Assembly (NCBI RefSeq): GCF_900100945.1
Contig: NZ_FNCG01000003.1
Span: 186,001-250,000 of the forward strand
From: Mucilaginibacter gossypii
Lineage (GTDB): Bacteria > Bacteroidota > Bacteroidia > Sphingobacteriales > Sphingobacteriaceae
Reading direction: 5' to 3'
Length of the DNA: 64,000 nt
Below the pieces are notes generated by a model that did not search any database, was not told where the DNA came from, and saw only the letters and a program-made list of their open reading frames with translations. The first letter of the stretch is position 1, and the number at the start of each line of letters is the position of its first letter. The translations under genes and the position numbers were made by a program. This document shows positions 41,412 through 49,571 of this stretch, piece by piece.

Positions 41412-43024
41412 TTTGTGCCCTGTACAAAGATTGGTGTTTCGGTTACTTTAACAATAAGTTTCCCGTTAACTGTTTTTAGGGTTGTTTTAACAACATTATC
41501 GGCACCTGTTTTTAGTGTGTAAACATTTGCTTTGGCTGTGCCGAGGTTGAGTGTGTATGTGCCTGTACGTGCCCGATAATCAGGGATGGTTAATACGTAC
41601 ATGCTTTGTAAACCTAATGAATACTTATCAACCAACGGGTCGGTATTAATGGTGGCTGAATAGGTATAGTTACCCATTAATTTTGATGTTTGCAATATAA
41701 AATCGGCGGCAGGTCTGCGTTTGCCATTTTCGGCTAAACCAGATGTAGCATATTGACCAGCAGCATTAGGGGCATCGTCAAAAAGCTGGTAATAAAATAC
41801 ACGTTGTATACCATGCCTGATGTAAAGAAGCGAAGTTCTTAAAATCCAATCTGCCTGGGTGTTTTTCGATGTCTTTTGCCCTACATCTAAAGCTCTCTGA
41901 TAGCTTCCCTTGTTTATATCGTAGCCAGACTCGGTTACCCAAACAGGGATTGGTTTAACAAAAGAATTTGCATACTGAACAAACGAATCAGCAATTTGCC
42001 CCGCCATCGACAATTCCGGCGGCAGGCCAAACGTGGCAGACTGATGTGTTAAAATATTACCGTTATTGTTGTAATAGTGGTAGTTAATAATATCAAAACA
42101 CAGATTGATACTGCCGTTGGCTCTGTAACCACGGTTGATGCGGCACCACTCTACCATTTTCTTTACAAAATTTATGTCGGCTGTAGCTAATCCACCCATT
42201 ATCACTTTCATATTAGGATCAGCATTTTTTACACCGGCATTTTTTCCTAACTTCCCCTTGTTGCCATCATAAAAGGCCGACATATTAGCTGCATACTCTT
42301 CAGCGGTTTGTTGTGTTGCCGATCCTTTCCACCATTTATCGCGCTCATTATCACACTCTACGTAAGTTATAAGGCCCATGCCCACTTTTACCTGGTTAGG
42401 CGAGTCATCTGCCCATCGCATGCTGGTGTCAACTTTTATCAATGCCTTGTTAATATTAGTATTATAGCCATACCTGGCGGCAAATTGAAAGGCCATGTGC
42501 GCCTGCTCAATATAGCTTGCCGGATCAGCCTTACTTAAGCCATAAATAAGCGGCGCATTTTCAAGATCCCGCATATTGTTAGGATAAGTATTAACCAACC
42601 ATGGCGGACAATTTTTTATATCTGCTAAAACCAATATACCTTCCTGCTTGCAACGGCTATAAATGAGATCATAGTTCCAGTTGTCTTTATGAGTGGGGTT
42701 GAAGGTATAGCTGCCTTTAGTGCTTTCCATCCGGGCCCAGCCTAAATAATGCCTTACTGCACTGAATGACTTGATAAGGTTCATGTTGGTTTCGTAAATG
42801 GCTCCTTTTTGCTCCGGATTGGCGGGATCCTGCAAAAAATTCCATTCATACGCGTTTATGCCAAACATGTTTTTAAGCGGAATATTTGAACTCGTAGCTG
42901 AAATTGTGTGAATAGATTTAATAGTTGTAATGCCTTCTGAGCTTTTTTGCGGCCGGCAGCGATTAAATGAAAAAGTAAATAACGATAACATTAACAGTAT
43001 CTTATGGTTAATTAACAGCTTCAT
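41408..43024 (-). CDS. Secreted glycoside-hydrolase-like protein
   Basis: A 538-residue exported protein. The N-terminus MKLLINHKILLMLSLFTFSFNRC is a signal peptide, with Cys23 a possible lipobox residue. The body resembles a clan-A TIM-barrel glycosidase: NAYEWNF and MESTKGSYTF on early strands, TYVECDNERDKWW with a candidate acid/base Glu, and PIPVWVTESGYD with a candidate nucleophile Glu. A small beta domain follows (LNLGTAKANVYTLKTGADNVVKTTLKT). The exact GH family and substrate cannot be told. It is transcribed alone. Confidence 0.78.
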   Translation of the reverse strand: MKLLINHKILLMLSLFTFSFNRCRPQKSSEGITTIKSIHTISATSSNIPLKNMFGINAYEWNFLQDPANPEQKGAIYETNMNLIKSFSAVRHYLGWARMESTKGSYTFNPTHKDNWNYDLIYSRCKQEGILVLADIKNCPPWLVNTYPNNMRDLENAPLIYGLSKADPASYIEQAHMAFQFAARYGYNTNINKALIKVDTSMRWADDSPNQVKVGMGLITYVECDNERDKWWKGSATQQTAEEYAANMSAFYDGNKGKLGKNAGVKNADPNMKVIMGGLATADINFVKKMVEWCRINRGYRANGSINLCFDIINYHYYNNNGNILTHQSATFGLPPELSMAGQIADSFVQYANSFVKPIPVWVTESGYDINKGSYQRALDVGQKTSKNTQADWILRTSLLYIRHGIQRVFYYQLFDDAPNAAGQYATSGLAENGKRRPAADFILQTSKLMGNYTYSATINTDPLVDKYSLGLQSMYVLTIPDYRARTGTYTLNLGTAKANVYTLKTGADNVVKTTLKTVNGKLIVKVTETPIFVQGTN

Positions 43025-43269
43025 CCTTTGAGTGGTTTTTAGCGGGTAAACTATAATTAAATCCGGGCCGATAACAAGACTTCTTCAATGAATTTCATCG
43101 TTTTACAAACAACAATCGGCTAACTTTTTGTGAAGGCTTTTCAATAAAATTTGAGTTATTATAAGCATGGATAATTTAGGTTTTAACGAATAGCTTACCG
43201 CACAGGTTTCGATTTATTGCTATTGTAAAGATGAAAGTTGTTCAGTCGGTTCAGATAAACAGTGCAAAT

Positions 43270-43296
43270 AAAAAGCCCGGACACACCGGGCCTTAA
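43270..43296 (-). terminator. Terminator of the 43314-43781 lipoprotein gene
   Basis: AAGGCCCGG and CCGGGCTT (minus strand) form an eight-pair stem with a TGTGT loop, followed by TTTTA. Confidence 0.8.
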
Positions 43297-43313
43297 AATA
43301 TAAGTTTTTAGGT

Positions 43314-43781
43314 TTATTTCAATCTTACATAAGTTTCAATGATCTCATGATCAACTTTAAGGCTGTCTATCTTCTCAATTCCTTTTTGAGTTAGGGTATC
43401 ATTTTTCATTGTGAGCTTAAATTTGAAATCCCTGTTTTCCCAATCGCGGGCATCGCAATAAGCCAGATGCTCGGTATAATCGTCGCCGGATAGTGTATAA
43501 GTGCCCGCGCCCGACGAATAAACCGGTTTGGCTGTTTTGCCGTGTACCAGGTCATGCGTGAAGAAGGCGAAGTTAGTGGCGTTAAACATTTTAAACATTT
43601 CCTGGTCTTTGGGAGGGGTGGTTACTGTAGTATCGCCCTTCATAATGCTTTTGCTTGATATCAGATGCCAGGTCCCGTCAAGCTTACCGGCTGGTTCGAT
43701 TGTTTCTGTAGTTGCCTTCGGCGGGTTACTGCATGAGCATAACGCGAGCAATAAAAAAGATGCTAAGTAATAGGTTTTCAT
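43314..43781 (-). CDS. Putative lipoprotein, lipocalin-like
   Basis: A 155-residue lipoprotein starting at ATG 43781 (MKTYYLASFLLLALCSCSNPP, lipobox near Cys15-Cys17). The start at 43829 in the same frame is rejected because it would place hydrophobic residues before a complete signal peptide. The mature part reads KLDGTWHLISSKSIMKGDTTV..., a pattern of small lipocalin-like domains that begin with GTWxL. A ligand is not known. It is flanked by terminators on both sides, so it is a single-gene transcript. Confidence 0.82.
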   Translation of the reverse strand: MKTYYLASFLLLALCSCSNPPKATTETIEPAGKLDGTWHLISSKSIMKGDTTVTTPPKDQEMFKMFNATNFAFFTHDLVHGKTAKPVYSSGAGTYTLSGDDYTEHLAYCDARDWENRDFKFKLTMKNDTLTQKGIEKIDSLKVDHEIIETYVRLK

Positions 43782-43820
43782 GGTGTTAATGAAGGTTATT
43801 GATATACAATAATAACATAA

Positions 43821-43856
43821 AAAAAGCATCGGCTATCATATTTGCCGATGCTTTTT
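43821..43856. terminator. Bidirectional-type terminator after the NtrC-like regulator
   Basis: AAAAAGCATCGGC (43821-43833) pairs perfectly over 13 bp with GCCGATGCTTTTT (43844-43856). On the minus strand it ends the regulator gene, whose stop is 23 bases away. Confidence 0.85.
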
Positions 43857-43878
43857 AAAATAATTTCAAAAGTTTATG

Positions 43879-45264
43879 TTATTCGCCGCGTTTAAGGCCA
43901 AATTTTTCAATTTTACTGTAAAGATGACTGCGTTGAATATCGATATCATCAGCAGTTTTTGAAACGTTCCAATTATTTTTTTCCAGCTTGAATTTGATGT
44001 ATTCACGCTCCGCAAAGTCTTTATATTCCTGAAAGTTATTGAATTGATCAAAATCCGTTTGCGGTGCAGGAGCGGCGGCGCTGCCAGTGCCAACTGCTGT
44101 TGGTGCAGATGGGTTGGCAAACGCTCTAACATCGTTATCTGTAATAACTTTATCACTCAGGATGATCAAACGCTCAACCATGTTGCGGAGTTCACGAATA
44201 TTACCGGTCCATGGCAGGGCTTTAAGGGCCTCAAGTGCAGCATCAGAGATTTTTTTAACGGGCATGCCATATTCATTGCAGATCTCATCCAAAAAGCTTT
44301 GAGTTAACAACGGGATATCGTCTTTGCGTTCAATAAGCGGTGGTACGTGGATCAATATTACACTTAGGCGGTGGTACAAGTCCATACGGAAATTACCGGC
44401 TTCAATTTCTTTCAGCAGGTCCTTGTTGGTTGCCGCTACTACACGTACATCAACGTCAATTTCCTTTTCGCCGCCTACGCGTGTAATCTTATTTTCCTGT
44501 AATGCACGCAATACCTTAGCCTGGGCCGACTGGCTCATGTCACCTATCTCATCCAAAAACAAAGTGCCGCCATTTGCCGATTCAAATTTACCGATGCGTT
44601 GTTTAATGGCTGATGTAAACGAACCTTTTTCATGACCGAATAGTTCACTTTCAATTAACTCTGATGGAATGGCAGCACAGTTTACCTCAATAATAGGTGC
44701 ACTTGAGCGGTTTGATTTTTCGTGCAACCAACGCGCAACCAGCTCTTTACCACTGCCATTGGCACCCGTAACCAATACGCGGGCATCGGTGGGGGCCACC
44801 CGGTCAATAGTTTCTTTTATTTTAAGGATAGCCTGCGATTCGCCTAAAATCGAGCGCACCTTTGATACTTTACGTTTAAGGACCTTAGCCTCAACAACAA
44901 GACTTCCCCTGTCAAGCGCGTTACGAACGGTAATGAGCAGGCGATTCAGATCAGGTGGTTTCGAAATAAAGTCAAATGCGCCTTTTTTGCTGGCTTCCAC
45001 AGCGGTTTCAACCGTGCCGTGGCCTGATATCATGATGAAAGGAAGATCGGGTTTAATGGCAAGGCCTTCTGTAAGTACTTCCATGCCATCCATGCGGTTC
45101 ATTTTAATGTCGCACAGTACCAGGTCATAGTCTTTTTTTTCAATTAACTGAAGGCCGTCAACCCCGTTATCTACATCTTCAACCTCGTAATCTTCATACT
45201 CTAAAATCTCGCGAAGCGTATTACGAATAGACCGTTCATCATCAATTATTAAAATTTTAGCCAT
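43879..45264 (-). CDS. Sigma-54-dependent response regulator, NtrC type
   Basis: A 461-residue regulator. The receiver domain (1-120) has the phosphoacceptor Asp in DLVLCDIKM. The AAA+ domain (about 140-370) has Walker A GANGSGKELVARW, Walker B GGTLFLDEIGDMS and arginine-finger region NFRMDLYHRLSV. The loop that contacts sigma-54 reads KGSFTSA where most activators have GAFTGA, so the contact may differ. A linker rich in Ala/Pro/Thr leads to a Fis-type helix-turn-helix (NNWNVSKTADDIDIQRSHLYSKIEKF). No kinase gene is adjacent, so it is an orphan in this window. Confidence 0.94.
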   Translation of the reverse strand: MAKILIIDDERSIRNTLREILEYEDYEVEDVDNGVDGLQLIEKKDYDLVLCDIKMNRMDGMEVLTEGLAIKPDLPFIMISGHGTVETAVEASKKGAFDFISKPPDLNRLLITVRNALDRGSLVVEAKVLKRKVSKVRSILGESQAILKIKETIDRVAPTDARVLVTGANGSGKELVARWLHEKSNRSSAPIIEVNCAAIPSELIESELFGHEKGSFTSAIKQRIGKFESANGGTLFLDEIGDMSQSAQAKVLRALQENKITRVGGEKEIDVDVRVVAATNKDLLKEIEAGNFRMDLYHRLSVILIHVPPLIERKDDIPLLTQSFLDEICNEYGMPVKKISDAALEALKALPWTGNIRELRNMVERLIILSDKVITDNDVRAFANPSAPTAVGTGSAAAPAPQTDFDQFNNFQEYKDFAEREYIKFKLEKNNWNVSKTADDIDIQRSHLYSKIEKFGLKRGE

Positions 45265-45410
45265 GTTTTGTAATTATGTACCGATATGTAATTGTTTGCT
45301 AATATATGGGTTTGTATAGAAAAACAAACACTTTTAATGTGCTATAAAGGTTTAAGGCGGATAAATGTTTGCAGGGTTATAAAATTTATTAAAAATAAAT
45401 AGATACAAAT

Positions 45411-45442
45411 AAAAAAACCCCTCGCTTTACAGCAAGGGGTTT
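45411..45442 (-). terminator. Terminator of RNase P RNA
   Basis: On the minus strand AAACCCC...GC and GC...GGGGTTT form a stem around a short loop, followed by a run of seven T. It directly follows the conserved 3' end of the RNase P RNA. Confidence 0.85.
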
Positions 45443-45445
45443 ATA

Positions 45446-45830
45446 CAGCAGCAAACCTATAAGCCGGGTTCTGTTTTGCCTTTTTAAAGGGCAACTTCTA
45501 TCATTTATCTGGCCCTGTTATCACTAACAGGTTTAAACAACCTACCCATCCTAACGACCTACCTTGCGGCAGATACGGGAGCGAGCAACTCCGCTTTCAG
45601 GACCTATTTGGTTTTTCAACTCCTGAGGTTTACCGTCATAGCCGGTCGCCCGGTTATGCCGTGAGCTCTTACCTCACGTTTTCACCCCTTACCCACCTAA
45701 GCGGGCGGTATTTTCTCTGTGGCACTTTGCTGTCGCCGGCTGCCGGCGCCTTCCCGTTAGGAAGCAGGATGCTCTGTGTTGCCCGGACTTTCCTCCGCCA
45801 AACAAGCTGGCAGCGATAGAACGTTTTGCG
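45446..45830 (-). ncRNA. rnpB: RNase P RNA, bacterial type A
   Basis: The catalytic RNA that trims tRNA 5' leaders. The universally conserved P4 5' strand is present as GGAGGAAAGTCCGGGC (minus strand, near 45798-45780). The internal AGAGCATCCTGCT region and the J11/12-like AAGGGGTGAAAACGTGAGGTAAGAGC follow. The 3' conserved segments AGATAAATGATAGAAG and ACAGAACCCGGCTTAT (near 45465) are all in the right order. Total length is about 385 bases. The exact 5' and 3' ends are estimates to within about 10 bases. A strong terminator follows at 45442-45411. Confidence 0.95.
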
Positions 45831-45853
45831 GGGATAAAGATAGGGAAATTTTG

Positions 45854-45936
45854 TGGTTCATGGCTGATAGTTCATGGATCATGGTAAAATGGAGCCGACC
45901 AATAAGTCTTTGCTATGAACCATGAACTAAAAACTA
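45854..45936. repeat. Word-type intergenic repeat (GGTTCATGGTTCATAG words)
   Basis: The left side reads GTGGTTCATGGCTGATAG, TTCATGGATCATGG and the right side CTATGAACCATGAACTA, an imperfect inverted repeat. It uses the same words as the repeat at 24683-24835. It lies between the rnpB 5' end and the 3' end of the cytochrome c gene. Confidence 0.65.
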
Positions 45937-46350
45937 TTTGCAGTTTCTAAGATCATCCTGAACCTGCTGCAAAGTAACTGTCCCCATCTTATTACCAAAG
46001 GAATTGGAGACATAAGTAAGCACTTTAGCAATTTCTAAGGGCGCAATATCATCCGCCTGCATGTCATCGTCAAATGTTCTGCCGGCTACAGTTATTTTTC
46101 TTTTAAGGCCGTTTTTGATAAAACAGGCAAGTACAGCTTTGTTCTGTTTTAGATACGTTGAATCTGTTAATGGCGGGATAAGCGATGACAGGCCTTGTCC
46201 TTTATCGCCATGGCAATTTTGACAATGCTGCTGGTAAACAAGGCTTCCGCCAGAGTAATAGCGTTTAAACTCAATTTGATCATCGCTTTGGCATGATGCA
46301 CCAATTATGATCAGCAAAATAGCTATAGCGCCTATTGCCTTTATCTTCAT
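45934..46350 (-). CDS. c-type cytochrome, probable lipoprotein
   Basis: A 138-residue monoheme cytochrome c. The signal part MKIKAIGAIAILLIIIGASC has a lipobox-like end with Cys20. The heme motif is CQNCH (QHCQNCHGDKGQG, about residues 43-47), and the distal Met is probably in DDDMQADD or near the C-terminus. Its ATG overlaps the Sco stop (ATGA). Together with the Sco1 gene it forms a small operon linked to copper delivery and terminal oxidase function. Confidence 0.93.
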   Translation of the reverse strand: MKIKAIGAIAILLIIIGASCQSDDQIEFKRYYSGGSLVYQQHCQNCHGDKGQGLSSLIPPLTDSTYLKQNKAVLACFIKNGLKRKITVAGRTFDDDMQADDIAPLEIAKVLTYVSNSFGNKMGTVTLQQVQDDLRNCK

Positions 46351-46994
46351 TTGGCAGTAATTTGGTCGGGGTCGGCTTTCAGGGTTTTGATATCGGCAAT
46401 CAGCTTGGTTACTTCTGCCGGATCTGTTCCTTCGTAGGTACCGCGAATACGTTTTTGTTTATCTATCAAAATAAAAAAGCCGTCATGGATATATTCGCCT
46501 TTGGGATTTTTTTCGGATACACTTTGCAGGTAGCTTTTGGCAATTTTATAAGTATCGCCTTTTTCACCATGCAACAACCACCAGGTATTGCCCGCAATCC
46601 CTAATTTATCCGCATAGCGTTTTAATACGGGCACGGTATCATATTTGGGATCGATGGTATGCGAAATGATCCTGAAGTTATCATCATCCTTAAACTCCTT
46701 GTATACATTAAGCATATTTCGGTGCATCACCGGGCAAATAGAAGGGCAGGTGGTGAAAAAAAAGTCGGCTACATATATTTTTCCATCCAGGTTTTTCTGA
46801 GTTATAGTATCAGCATACTGGTTTACAAACTTGAAGGGTGGGATAGTGGCGTACTCAGTATCTGTTACTGTTTTGCCATTAACCGTTTTAGTTACCGGAG
46901 TTTTATAACCCAATATTGGAAGGGCGGTTTTAGTATTTGATTTGCAGGCATTGAAAAGCATTAATATAACAATGCCTATCCACAATTTCCTCAT
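46347..46994 (-). CDS. SCO1/SenC family copper chaperone
   Basis: A 215-residue SCO protein that loads copper into the CuA site of cytochrome c oxidase and has a thioredoxin-like fold. The N-terminus is a lipoprotein signal (MRKLWIGIVILMLFNAC). The copper-binding motif is TTCPSICPVM (C-x3-C). A distal His is in HDGFF (GEYIHDGFFILID). It overlaps the genes on both sides by four bases (ATGA), so the three-gene operon runs unknown lipoprotein, SCO, cytochrome c. Confidence 0.95.
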   Translation of the reverse strand: MRKLWIGIVILMLFNACKSNTKTALPILGYKTPVTKTVNGKTVTDTEYATIPPFKFVNQYADTITQKNLDGKIYVADFFFTTCPSICPVMHRNMLNVYKEFKDDDNFRIISHTIDPKYDTVPVLKRYADKLGIAGNTWWLLHGEKGDTYKIAKSYLQSVSEKNPKGEYIHDGFFILIDKQKRIRGTYEGTDPAEVTKLIADIKTLKADPDQITAK

Positions 46995-47404
46995 TTTTTT
47001 GCCGGTATTTGGGTTATATATTTAGTTGAGCCGGTAACAGCTACATTTATTTGGGTATCTATTTTGCTGATGAGCTTCTTTTGAGCTTCAAGATAGTCCA
47101 TAATTTCCTGATGGGATTTGCCTTTGTTTTCCGCATCAAATTTATGCATCCAGTCGCTCATCGCATTATCAGCATCATCAACCAGTTTTAAATAAACCTG
47201 CGCGCTGTCTTTATTGATATTGGGAGCGTTCTTTTTTATCAGGCTATCCAGCAGTATCTTATTTTTCATCAATTGCTCGTCATTGGCCATTACTTTATCA
47301 TGTACGGCAATTACCTGTTTTAAAAGATCTTTTTCCTGTTTTTTAGTGTCGGTGCAACCTAATAACAAGGCAATGCCTGCAGCTGCGAATAGATGTTTTT
47401 TCAT
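46991..47404 (-). CDS. Hypothetical lipoprotein of the SCO/cytochrome operon
   Basis: A 137-residue lipoprotein (MKKHLFAAAGIALLLGC, Cys17 as likely lipid site). The mature part is alpha-helical and rich in Lys, Asp and Gln (KDLLKQVIAVHDKVMANDEQLMKNK), probably a helical bundle. It is the first gene of the SCO/cytochrome c operon, with a four-base overlap. A role in copper or cytochrome maturation is suggested by context only. Confidence 0.85.
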   Translation of the reverse strand: MKKHLFAAAGIALLLGCTDTKKQEKDLLKQVIAVHDKVMANDEQLMKNKILLDSLIKKNAPNINKDSAQVYLKLVDDADNAMSDWMHKFDAENKGKSHQEIMDYLEAQKKLISKIDTQINVAVTGSTKYITQIPAKK

Positions 47405-47446
47405 GGTTTTTGATGCGTGATAAAACTTGGCAAATATGCTAAATGT

Positions 47447-47914
47447 TTAGCTGTTTAACACCCTTAAATAATAACTATAGTCTGTAACAGGTAAAGTTTT
47501 TGTACCCGCAAACTTTAGCTGTTGCCCAATTTGGGCCCTGGTATGTGTACCATGGTTAAGAACCTGCGTAATAATATCGCCAAGTTGGTTTTCAAAATAG
47601 TCGCCGGTAAAGCTATGATACGGAATTATGCTATTCAGATCTTCCTCATCGATTTCGTTTAAAAATGTGACCCATGCTTCATAACGCTCCGGTACCTGTT
47701 TTTTGCATTGCTCAATTGTAACATTTTCGGGCCATGTGTTAGGCAGAGAAGAAGGGATAAGTTTGCATCTTTCGAGCCATACCTGTTCGGCGGCCAGCAG
47801 ATGGCCCATCAGTTTAAGCGTTACCTCCGGCGAACCGTTTGCTTCCATTGTCTGTATCAACTGCTGATTGGCAAACAGGTTATAACCAAACATTTTTATA
47901 AAGTGTGTTTTCAT
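47447..47914 (-). CDS. DinB-family protein
   Basis: A 155-residue four-helix DinB-like protein. The metal-binding histidines of the family appear in LMGHLLAAEQVWLE (first His) and TQVLNHGTHTRAQIGQQL (two His). Members include metal-dependent thiol-transfer and unknown enzymes. There is no signal peptide. It is transcribed alone, just upstream (42 bases) of the SCO/cytochrome operon on the same strand. Confidence 0.9.
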   Translation of the reverse strand: MKTHFIKMFGYNLFANQQLIQTMEANGSPEVTLKLMGHLLAAEQVWLERCKLIPSSLPNTWPENVTIEQCKKQVPERYEAWVTFLNEIDEEDLNSIIPYHSFTGDYFENQLGDIITQVLNHGTHTRAQIGQQLKFAGTKTLPVTDYSYYLRVLNS

Positions 47915-48055
47915 AGCGTTTGTAAATTAATGGCTAAAGTATTAAAGCAATTTTGTATATTTATGAAAATGCTGGTTAACAATTAAATAACATAGTTGTC
48001 ACATTCAGCAAACATCTGCTTGTTACCTTTATTTTATAGCTAAAACACAAAGGTT

Positions 48056-48145
48056 ATGAAATTCATTATCAATATCTCTAAACTGCTGATTAATTTCCGT
48101 CAGTGGATGATGCTTAAAAGTATGCGTTCGTCGTTCATACATTAA
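48056..48145 (+). CDS. Possible small basic peptide, 29 aa
   Basis: An ATG frame of 29 codons (MKFIINISKLLINFRQWM... SMRSSFIH) encodes a basic, amphipathic peptide. A purine-rich AAAGG stands before the ATG. It lies in the 290-base gap between dinB and the GH1 gene. No family, terminator or clear promoter (best -7 candidate TACCTTTA at 48024) was found, so it may be chance. Confidence 0.3.
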   Translation: MKFIINISKLLINFRQWMMLKSMRSSFIH

Positions 48146-48208
48146 GTTATCACTTATAATTCTTCATTTATAAATATAATTGCACTTTTGGGCTTGTAGC
48201 TCAAATTA

Positions 48209-49567
48209 ATGGAACTTACTGACCGGGAAATACATTTAAGCAAAGATCTTTTTGGTGCCGACTTTGAATGGGGCGTTTCAACTGCTGCTTTTCAGGTAGA
48301 AGGATCTCATGATGCCGATGGAAAAGGACTATCTGTGTGGGATGTTTTTACCACAAAAAAAGGAAAGATCCTGAATGGCGACCATGCACAAACCGCTTGC
48401 GATTTTTACAATTTGTATGAGCGTGATATCGACCTCATAAAAGAACTTAATATCCCCAATTTTCGTTTTTCTATATCCTGGACCCGTATTTTGCCCGAAG
48501 GCACCGGGAAAATTAACCAGGCCGGCATTGATTATTATAACCGGGTAATCAACTACTGTATTAAGCAAGGCGTTGAACCCTGGTTAACTGTTTATCACTG
48601 GGACCTTCCGCATGTGCTTGAAGTTAAAGGCGGCTGGACAAATCGTGAAGCAATAAACTGGTTTAGTGAGTTTATCACTATTTGTGCTCAAAACTTTGGC
48701 GATAGGGTAAAACATTGGATGGTAATGAACGAGCCTGTAGTTTTTACGGGAGCCGGCTATTTTTTCGGCATCCATGCGCCGGGACGCAGTGGTATGAAAA
48801 ACTTTGTGCCCGCCATACATCACGTTACCATGAGTATTGCTGAAGGTGGCAGGATCCTGCGAAAATTGCTGCCTTCAACGGCGCAAATAGGTACCACATT
48901 TTCGTGTTCGCAAATAGAGCCTTACACAGATAAGCCAAGGGATATAGCTGCCGCAGTCCGTGCCGACGCGCTGATCAATCGTCTATATATTGAACCTTTG
49001 TTGGGCATGGGTTACCCAATAAAAGACCTGCCTGCACTTAAAGATCTGAAAAAGTATTTTTATTCCGGTGACGAGGATAAGCTGAGATTTGATTTTGATT
49101 TTATCGGCATACAGAATTACACCCGCGAAATTGTAAAATATTCGTTTTTTACGCCGTATATCAACGCAAGTATGGTCAAAGCCGAAAAGAGGGGTGTTGA
49201 CCTTACAGCTATGCGCTGGGAGGTTTACCCGCCTTCTATTTACCATATGATCAAAAAATATGATGCATATCCTAATGTTAAAAAGATTATCGTTACGGAA
49301 AACGGATCAGCTTTTCCCGATGAGGTTACTGATGGTGAAGTAAATGACCCCAAAAGATTAAAATACTTAAAGGATTACATAGCACAGGTGTTAAAGGCAA
49401 AAAACGAAGGCTGTAAAGTTAATGGCTATTTTGTGTGGACCCTCACCGACAATTTTGAATGGGCCGAAGGTTATCATCCGCGTTTTGGGCTGATTCATGT
49501 TGATCATGCAACCCAGCAGCGCACGGTTAAAACATCTGGCAGATGGTACGCTGAATTTCTGAAATAA
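48209..49567 (+). CDS. GH1 family beta-glucosidase
   Basis: A 452-residue family-1 glycoside hydrolase. The acid/base Glu is in MVMNEPVVF (about residue 174) and the nucleophile Glu is in IIVTENGSAFPD (about residue 370). The N-terminal FEWGVSTAAFQVEGSHDADGKGLSVWDVF and the C-terminal FVWTLTDNFEWAEGYHPRFGLIHVD motifs are typical. There is no signal peptide, so it is cytoplasmic and acts on imported cellobiose-like or other beta-glycosides. It is transcribed alone and converges on a histidine kinase gene. Confidence 0.95.
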   Translation: MELTDREIHLSKDLFGADFEWGVSTAAFQVEGSHDADGKGLSVWDVFTTKKGKILNGDHAQTACDFYNLYERDIDLIKELNIPNFRFSISWTRILPEGTGKINQAGIDYYNRVINYCIKQGVEPWLTVYHWDLPHVLEVKGGWTNREAINWFSEFITICAQNFGDRVKHWMVMNEPVVFTGAGYFFGIHAPGRSGMKNFVPAIHHVTMSIAEGGRILRKLLPSTAQIGTTFSCSQIEPYTDKPRDIAAAVRADALINRLYIEPLLGMGYPIKDLPALKDLKKYFYSGDEDKLRFDFDFIGIQNYTREIVKYSFFTPYINASMVKAEKRGVDLTAMRWEVYPPSIYHMIKKYDAYPNVKKIIVTENGSAFPDEVTDGEVNDPKRLKYLKDYIAQVLKAKNEGCKVNGYFVWTLTDNFEWAEGYHPRFGLIHVDHATQQRTVKTSGRWYAEFLK

Positions 49568-49571
49568 GCTG

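Noticed and set aside
44669..45130. 153-codon plus-strand frame opposite the NtrC-type gene
   Set aside because: Shadow of the regulator; Ser/Arg-rich composition as expected from reading the complement.
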